Shown here: piece after piece, positions 15,457-21,056 of the stretch | How positions within the stretch are numbered: position 1 is the first letter of the stretch | Layout: each line of letters begins with the position of its first letter | NCBI GenBank assembly: GCA_007123985.1 | Contig: SLGA01000245.1 | Span: 1 to 21,056 of the forward strand | From: Balneolaceae bacterium | GTDB taxonomy: Bacteria > Bacteroidota > Rhodothermia > Balneolales > Balneolaceae | Reading direction: 5' to 3' | Length of the DNA stretch: 21,056 nt | Position numbers and translations under genes: made by a program | Notes under the pieces: generated by a model | Databases searched by the model: none | Seen by the model: only the letters and a program-made list of their open reading frames with translations | What the model was told of the DNA's origin: nothing

Positions 15457-18400
15457 CTCAGCTACGGATAAATATTACTCATGGTATGTGCTTTTTCCGG
15501 CTAAATTTGCCCTGATCTTGAGCATATTCTCTGTTTTGCTGATTTTTCCTCCCGTTTTGCATGCCGGCCAACAAATGCAGGATGATAACTTTGACGAAGC
15601 TCTCAGGCTATTCTATCTGAAGGAGTATGATGACGCCTACTCAATTTTAGTACGAATAACAGAAGAAGCCTGTAACGAAACTGAAAAAGCAGATCTTTGT
15701 GTGCAGGCCAAGACAACCCGTGCAAATATCTACAGAAACCGCCGGGATTTTTCCTCAGCTGAAGATATTATTGACAAAGCACTATCTGTAAGTAATGCAT
15801 CCGATACGGTTGATGAAAGCTCATTTATCAACATCTATATACAGAAATCATATTTGCTTTTAGAAACCTCAGAGATGCAGGAAGCTTTTAAGTGGGCAGA
15901 ACAGGCACTCATCTACACAGAAGAGTACGGCATACAAGGGCTGATCAGGGCAAGAGCACTTCTACTGCGCGGAAGGCTGTTTCATGGTGACGGAAAATTC
16001 AGCGAAGCTGTTACCGATTATACCGTAGCGCAAGAAATACTGGAATCTTCTGAGAGAACACTCGAAGTAATTACCATGTTAACCCAGCTACATAACAACA
16101 TCGGGATCAGTTATCGCAGGCTGGGCAGGGTTAATCTGGCCATGGAGCACTACCAAACCAACCTTTCTCTTGTTCGCGAAACCTTTGGCGAAAACCATCT
16201 TGAGCTGGGCTACGCATACAATAGTATAGGCACCGTATATTATACCATCGGAGACTATGCCACAGCCGGCGGTTATTTTGAGCGATCAGCTTCGGTATTT
16301 CGCTCATATTTGGGTGAAAACAGCTCCAGATATCTTGCGGCACTGAACAACGCAGGATTTGTTTACACCAGGCTGGGTGATCTCACCACGGCAGCAAATG
16401 TTCTGGAACGAGCCCAGCGCTTAAAAGAGAATACACTTGGCAGAGACCACCCCGAAACAGCCATCGGGTATTTAGGTCTTGCAAATATCTACTCTCAAAA
16501 TGATGAATTTGAAAAAGCCAGGCAAAATTACCAACTCGCTATTTCTGTTTTTACCGCTCATTATGGGGAGAACCACCCAAACCTGGTAGCACCTCATATA
16601 CAATTAGGTGATTTTTATACCGTCACAAATCAGTACGATCTCTCAAGACAATACTACAATCAAGCCATTGAAATTATTCAAACACGAATTGGAAGCAGCC
16701 ATCCAGATATTTGGGACGTTACCCGGAAAATCGGGAATTCATATATGATGGAAGAACGGCTTGATGAAGCAATCACTTATTTTAGCAACTCTATACAACT
16801 GATCAAAGAAGACAGTGGCTTCTCAATAGTCGAGCAGGTTGAGTTTGATGCCATTTCCCATCCCGTTGAGTTTCTCTTTGCCCTGAAAGGGATGGCAGAC
16901 GTTCATTTGATGAAATTTCGCCAGGATAATAACCCTGATTATTTAGATATAGCACAATTTCACTACGAACTTGCCGCAGACATTGTAGAGTATCTGCAAA
17001 CCAAGTACCAGAGTGAAGCATCCAAACTGAGCCTGCTTGAAGAAAACTACGGTATCTTCAGCAATACCATCGAGCTTTTTTATTACCGATACGAAATCAG
17101 CACCGATGAAAGCTGGCTCGAAAAGATGTTTGAATGGAGTGAGCGCAGCCGGTCCAGGATAGCCATTGAGCTGCTCCAGGACCTGGATGCCAGAAATTTT
17201 GCTGGTGTACCTCAGGATATTTTAGATGAGGAGCGACAGCTCAACCAGGTAATAACAGACCTCTACAGAAGTCTGCACGGAGAGCAAGAACGCGGTTTTG
17301 ATTCGGATGAGTCTGTTACCTCTGCCTATCGTGATTCACTCTTTTATGCAAAACAACAGCTACAGGATTTCACGCGGCAGCTTGAAACCAATTATCCATC
17401 TTACTTTTTTTTGAGGTACGATACGAATCCGGCTACCCTTTCACTTGCCCAATCACTGTTAACTGAGGACGAAACTCTCATTAGTTATCTGTTTACAGAA
17501 GATAAATTATTCGCTTTGTTGATTGATCAATCCGGAATCTCAGCAGTCGATCTGGGCATAAACAGTGATATTCCAGATAGAATTGAGCTCATTAGAAATA
17601 CAGTTTTATCCGGGCAGACAGCTCAATTTTCAGACACATCAATTCGCCTTTATGAAAAATTGATCGCACCCCTGATTGATAAAATATCCACAAACAGGCT
17701 GATTATTGTGCCTGATCAGTCGTTGCACTTTTTGCCATTCGAACTGCTATTAACCGGATCTGATGCTGCCCGATATCATCAAATGCCATTCTTAATTCGT
17801 GATTATATGATCTCCTACACGCCTTCAGTTTCGGTTTTGCAGCGAATGCAGGAGCGCAGGTCTGAAAATCCGAGAAATCTACTTGCTATGGCACCCTTCA
17901 ATCAATCCATAGCGGAATTCAATATTGCGGGAGATGTAGAACGATATGCCGGTAATTTGTCGCCACTCCCGTTAACACGTTACGAGACTAGTGAAATATC
18001 AAAACTTTTCCGGCAGCGCAGAGCATTCATGGATTTTTTCTTTCCTCAAAAAACAGATGTATTCCTTCATACGGATGCATCAAAAGAGCTGCTGACAAGT
18101 ACATCCCTGCAAGACTACTCATACATTCATTTTGCAACCCATGCATTCGTAAATGAGTTAAATCCCGAATTCTCGGGCATTGTGCTTTGGGGAGAAGATG
18201 ACAATCCCGACAGCGGTATTGTATATGTTGCTGATATTTACAATTTAAACATGAATGCAGATCTGGTGGTATTGGGCGCATGCGAAACAGGCCTTGGCAC
18301 AATGTACAGGGGTGAGGGTCTTATTGGTTTTACAAGAGCCTTTATCTACGCAGGTGCGGCAAATCTGTTGGTTTCGAAATGGAGGGTCAGTGATCAGCCA

Positions 18401-18550
18401 ACATCAAAACTGATGATTCATTTTTATGAATTTATGAAGGATGGATTTTCTTACAGTGAAGCTTTACAGCTCGCCAAACTGGAGCTAATAGACCATCCGG
18501 AGTATGCTGCGCCAGTTAACTGGGCTGCTTTTATACTTCAGGGAAGATAG
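15452..18550 (+). CDS. TPR repeat - CHAT domain protein (putative exported caspase-like protease)
   Basis: A 1032-aa protein. Residues about 18-38 form a signal peptide ending near VLHAG. Kinesin-light-chain type TPR repeats span about 45-460, for example YNSIGTVYYTIGDYATAGGYFERS, here cited only as the positions 255-278, with repeated GENHP or GSSHP turns. A helical linker leads to a C-terminal CHAT domain (about 730-1032). The cysteine-protease dyad is His897 in HFATHAF (893-899) and Cys944 in GACETGLG, 47 residues later, and YRGEGLIGFTRAFIYAGA follows as in active CHAT proteins. CHAT proteases cut protein targets in separase-like, gasdermin or CRISPR contexts; no such partner is visible here, so the target is unknown. 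Export is inferred from the signal sequence. Ends 3 bp from the convergent gene. Confidence 0.88.
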   Translation: MFSATDKYYSWYVLFPAKFALILSIFSVLLIFPPVLHAGQQMQDDNFDEALRLFYLKEYDDAYSILVRITEEACNETEKADLCVQAKTTRANIYRNRRDFSSAEDIIDKALSVSNASDTVDESSFINIYIQKSYLLLETSEMQEAFKWAEQALIYTEEYGIQGLIRARALLLRGRLFHGDGKFSEAVTDYTVAQEILESSERTLEVITMLTQLHNNIGISYRRLGRVNLAMEHYQTNLSLVRETFGENHLELGYAYNSIGTVYYTIGDYATAGGYFERSASVFRSYLGENSSRYLAALNNAGFVYTRLGDLTTAANVLERAQRLKENTLGRDHPETAIGYLGLANIYSQNDEFEKARQNYQLAISVFTAHYGENHPNLVAPHIQLGDFYTVTNQYDLSRQYYNQAIEIIQTRIGSSHPDIWDVTRKIGNSYMMEERLDEAITYFSNSIQLIKEDSGFSIVEQVEFDAISHPVEFLFALKGMADVHLMKFRQDNNPDYLDIAQFHYELAADIVEYLQTKYQSEASKLSLLEENYGIFSNTIELFYYRYEISTDESWLEKMFEWSERSRSRIAIELLQDLDARNFAGVPQDILDEERQLNQVITDLYRSLHGEQERGFDSDESVTSAYRDSLFYAKQQLQDFTRQLETNYPSYFFLRYDTNPATLSLAQSLLTEDETLISYLFTEDKLFALLIDQSGISAVDLGINSDIPDRIELIRNTVLSGQTAQFSDTSIRLYEKLIAPLIDKISTNRLIIVPDQSLHFLPFELLLTGSDAARYHQMPFLIRDYMISYTPSVSVLQRMQERRSENPRNLLAMAPFNQSIAEFNIAGDVERYAGNLSPLPLTRYETSEISKLFRQRRAFMDFFFPQKTDVFLHTDASKELLTSTSLQDYSYIHFATHAFVNELNPEFSGIVLWGEDDNPDSGIVYVADIYNLNMNADLVVLGACETGLGTMYRGEGLIGFTRAFIYAGAANLLVSKWRVSDQPTSKLMIHFYEFMKDGFSYSEALQLAKLELIDHPEYAAPVNWAAFILQGR

Positions 18551-18553
18551 GTT

Positions 18554-19594
18554 TTACTTAGCCCGAACCCTTATTCCAAAAGCACGTTGCGGGTTTGAAA
18601 CAAGTAACTGAAAAATTTCATCATCTGTAAAACCACGATCGGCAAGTTCCGGCACAAGAAAATCGAATACATCAGAATAGCCGCGATACTCTCCTCCGTA
18701 CTCTTCACCAACATCGTACCAGCCGGCATCATGCGAAATAAGCACATGCTCTAAATAGCCTGCTTCTTTCATACTGATGATTCGGGCCGCATACCATTCG
18801 ATGCTGCCCCGATCATCCGGCTCATGATCGGGGTTAAATTGTACATTATCCAATGCAATCCACGCACCCATCTCAGCAGCCCGGAGATTTCCTTCAAGCG
18901 AGCCCGATTGGGCATGTGTCCACACCCAGGCTTTTGGGTGAACTCCGGCACTCTTTAGCCATTCTAACTGCTCTATTGCGGGCACGTCGCCGATCGTGTG
19001 GGACAGAATAGTCAACCCGGTTTGGAGGTGTGTAATGGCTGCCGCTTCAATCAACTTTTGGTGGAGCTCGGTTAATGGCTGCTCTTCTGCAACCGACACT
19101 TTTATAAATCCCGGCCTTATTTCGCTTCCATCAATTCCGTTCTCAAATTCATTGATCCATCGCGCGGCAATTTCTTCTGCAGCTTCCTCATAGACATAGT
19201 GTGGAATAAACCGGTTCTCAACCGCACCATAAAACCCACTATTTGTGATAATCTGCACTCCCGATCGCCGCGAAATCTCTGCAAGAATAAATGGATCACG
19301 GCCAAGATAAGCCGGTGTGGCTTCAATGATTGTATCGATGCCCCGGCCACTCGCTTCAAGGAAAAATGGTAATGCCCTTACCACAACCTCATCCCTGTTC
19401 CAGCGGTGATAGCCGGTGCTGTCGGCGCCGATCCAGTCGACCATTACATGCTCGTGGGTTAGTGTTACTCCTAAGTCAGAAGAAAAAATAGCCCCGTTCA
19501 CAGTCATTATGGGGTAATCGGCCTCATCTGTACTACAAGAATTTAATAGCAGCAGAATCAGAAGTAACATTGATAATCTAGGCAGATAAATCAT
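18554..19594 (-). CDS. Phosphotriesterase-family metal hydrolase, predicted lipoprotein
   Basis: A 346-aa amidohydrolase-superfamily protein of the phosphotriesterase (PTE/PHP/lactonase) group. All ligands of the binuclear metal site are present: His47 and His49 in THEHV, the carboxylatable Lys165 in GFIKVSV, His199 in SHTIGD, His227 in WTHAQSG and Asp289 in SHDAGW. Residues 1-19 with LNSC (Cys20) predict a lipoprotein; a second Met at residue 9 could also start it. Known activities in this group include organophosphate hydrolysis, lactonase and sugar-phosphate lactonase. The upstream gene of the same operon is a GntP-type permease, so hydrolysis of a lactone or ester to a sugar-acid-like product for uptake is my inference. 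The substrate is not known. Confidence 0.88.
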   Translation of the reverse strand: MIYLPRLSMLLLILLLLNSCSTDEADYPIMTVNGAIFSSDLGVTLTHEHVMVDWIGADSTGYHRWNRDEVVVRALPFFLEASGRGIDTIIEATPAYLGRDPFILAEISRRSGVQIITNSGFYGAVENRFIPHYVYEEAAEEIAARWINEFENGIDGSEIRPGFIKVSVAEEQPLTELHQKLIEAAAITHLQTGLTILSHTIGDVPAIEQLEWLKSAGVHPKAWVWTHAQSGSLEGNLRAAEMGAWIALDNVQFNPDHEPDDRGSIEWYAARIISMKEAGYLEHVLISHDAGWYDVGEEYGGEYRGYSDVFDFLVPELADRGFTDDEIFQLLVSNPQRAFGIRVRAK

Positions 19595-19629
19595 CTTAAT
19601 AAGAATTTATTTTTCGATAATGAATGATA

Positions 19630-20952
19630 TCAGATCAAAATCCAGGCAAGAATCTGTACGGTGATCAATCCAGTGATTCCCATAATGAGTGTTGCAATTG
19701 TATGCGTTTTAAGCGCTGTTGATGTATCCATTTCAGAGAATTTTGCCACTACCCAAAAATAACTGTCATTTACATGCGAAATCGTTAAAGACCCAGCCCC
19801 AATGGCCAGAACTACAAGTGCAGCCCCTATGGTTGAATCGAACCCAAGCGGACCAAGTAATGGAGCCGTTATAGCTGCTGCCGTAATAATTGCAACAGTG
19901 GATGAACCCTGTGCGGTTTTCAAGAAAGCAGCAATTAAAAATGGCACCAGAACTCCCAGTCCACCAATTTGTGCAAACTGAGATGCAAATTCTCCCAGAT
20001 CTGTTTCACGCAAAACCGCTCCGAAAGCACCACCTGCTCCTGTTATCAGAATAATAATTCCAGCTTTTTTTAAAGCCTCTTCAAGCCATTTGTTTTGAAT
20101 CTTTTTGCCGCCACCCCTTACCATAAAAAATGAAAGTACTGCGCCCGCAAGCAGTGCAATGATCGGATCGCCAACAAACTGAAAAAAGGAAAATATCAAA
20201 CCATCCCCAAACGGAGCTGCCGGCAGCTCGGCTATGGATTTAAACGCAATAAGAAAAATAGGGGTTAAAATTGGCATAATTGCCAGTTTAAAGGAAGGAG
20301 GGGTCTGAGGTTTTTCTGATTCAAATTCAGATAACTCAAACTCAATTTTGAATCGCTTACAATAAAGTGTAGCCCAGGCAAGCGAGGCAAAAAGCACCGG
20401 AACGGATACAATCAAACCTAAAATTAATACCCAGCCAATATCTGCACCTAACGTGGCTGCAGCTGCAAGCGGTCCCGGAGTTGGCGGAACGAAGACGTGC
20501 GTGGCGTACAAACCGGATGCAAGGGCAACGGCAAGCACCGCCAGTGATATTTTTGCACGCTTCGCAATTGCTCTGTTTAATGCGGAAAGAACAATAAATC
20601 CTGAATCACAGAATACCGGTATGGATACGATATAGCCGGTTAAACTCATGGAGAGTGGTGACTTTTTTTCGCCAACCCGATCAAGAATTTTATTAGCCAG
20701 TACTTTTGCACCACCGCTTCTGTCAAGATATTCACCAATAATGGCGCCTGCGGCTATCACAATACCTATACTTCGTAAAGTGGCTCCAAAGCCGTCCGCG
20801 ATGGATCCTACAAGAACTGAGGCTTCCAGGCTGCCAAGGAACCCCATTGTAATGGCACCGAAAAGCAATGCCAGAAATGGATGCAAATGAAACCGAACGG
20901 TAAGAAGTACAATCAGGGCAACAACAAAAAGTAAAGAAATGAAGATAACCAT
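19630..20952 (-). CDS. GntP family gluconate-type permease
   Basis: A 440-aa inner-membrane symporter of the Gnt family (gluconate:H+ type, also glycerate, idonate and fructuronate). About 12 or more hydrophobic helices are seen. Family landmarks include FHLHPFLALLFGAI near residue 21, GAIIGEYLDRSGGAKVLA at about 69-86, SIPVFCDSGFIVLSAL (about 109-124) and HVFVPPTPGPLAAA (about 151-164), the hallmark proline-rich loop. A TAQGSSTVAIITAAA stretch near 343 and the DSYFWVV segment near the end are also typical. Length equals that of GntP/GntT. It is the promoter-proximal gene of a leftward pair with the phosphotriesterase-family lipoprotein, 35 bp apart. The 104 bp upstream of it show no promoter that I trust. 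The sugar acid carried cannot be fixed by sequence. Confidence 0.93.
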   Translation of the reverse strand: MVIFISLLFVVALIVLLTVRFHLHPFLALLFGAITMGFLGSLEASVLVGSIADGFGATLRSIGIVIAAGAIIGEYLDRSGGAKVLANKILDRVGEKKSPLSMSLTGYIVSIPVFCDSGFIVLSALNRAIAKRAKISLAVLAVALASGLYATHVFVPPTPGPLAAAATLGADIGWVLILGLIVSVPVLFASLAWATLYCKRFKIEFELSEFESEKPQTPPSFKLAIMPILTPIFLIAFKSIAELPAAPFGDGLIFSFFQFVGDPIIALLAGAVLSFFMVRGGGKKIQNKWLEEALKKAGIIILITGAGGAFGAVLRETDLGEFASQFAQIGGLGVLVPFLIAAFLKTAQGSSTVAIITAAAITAPLLGPLGFDSTIGAALVVLAIGAGSLTISHVNDSYFWVVAKFSEMDTSTALKTHTIATLIMGITGLITVQILAWILI

Positions 20953-21056
20953 CAGAAAAAATCAGTGTTCACAATAAACAGAGTGCGGGGTAATATCTGA
21001 ATTTTTTTAGAAAGTGCAACCTTCAGTTCGGAATTGCAATTTTAACCGAGGTTCCA

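Overview
The window is about 21 kb of bacterial chromosome at moderate G+C. It is gene-dense and mostly housekeeping. The taxon is inferred, not proven. Several features fit a Gram-negative member of the Bacteroidota/Balneolota/Rhodothermota side of the FCB group: exported lipoproteins with short lipoboxes (an asparaginase, an M28 peptidase and a phosphotriesterase-like protein), a GNAT-nitrilase fusion, a paired NfeD protease and slipin, weak Shine-Dalgarno sequences, and two possible TTG/TTTG-N18/19-TAnnTTTG-type promoters. There are no tRNA, rRNA, CRISPR or insertion sequences that I can see.

Left edge (1-337): a minus-strand leader that would serve a gene off the window to the left. It holds a 20-codon leader peptide with four consecutive Arg codons, a GC hairpin and an intrinsic terminator, arranged like a classical attenuator. 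Positions 338-2596 hold the membrane quality-control pair NfeD protease and stomatin/slipin, closed by a terminator. Positions 2700-5982 hold a lipoprotein-type Ntn asparaginase, a Kv-like potassium channel and, abutting it, a GNAT-nitrilase fusion. Positions 6099-7835 hold a Na/Pi cotransporter broken by an in-frame TAG exactly at the Gln of its first QSS motif. A convergent MarR regulator has a perfect palindrome in front of it. Then come scpA (chromosome condensation) and an overlapping M28 peptidase lipoprotein.

Centre (10877-12193): the most unusual part. An HPr-kinase-like ATPase, a 23-codon micro-ORF that looks like a lasso-peptide leader with no core, and a PqqD-type RRE protein stand together. 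No lasso cyclase or leader protease is near. This looks like a degenerate or minimal paeninodin-type RiPP locus. It is followed by an AT-rich stretch with inverted repeats, an excisionase-type helix-turn-helix protein and a small unknown protein.

Right part: a Nudix (ADP-ribose pyrophosphatase type) hydrolase on the minus strand, a CDP-alcohol phosphatidyltransferase, ftsY, and a 1032-residue exported TPR-CHAT putative cysteine protease. On the minus strand follow a GntP-type permease and a phosphotriesterase-family lipoprotein, read as a two-gene transcription unit that may hydrolyse a lactone or ester outside the inner membrane and import the resulting acid.
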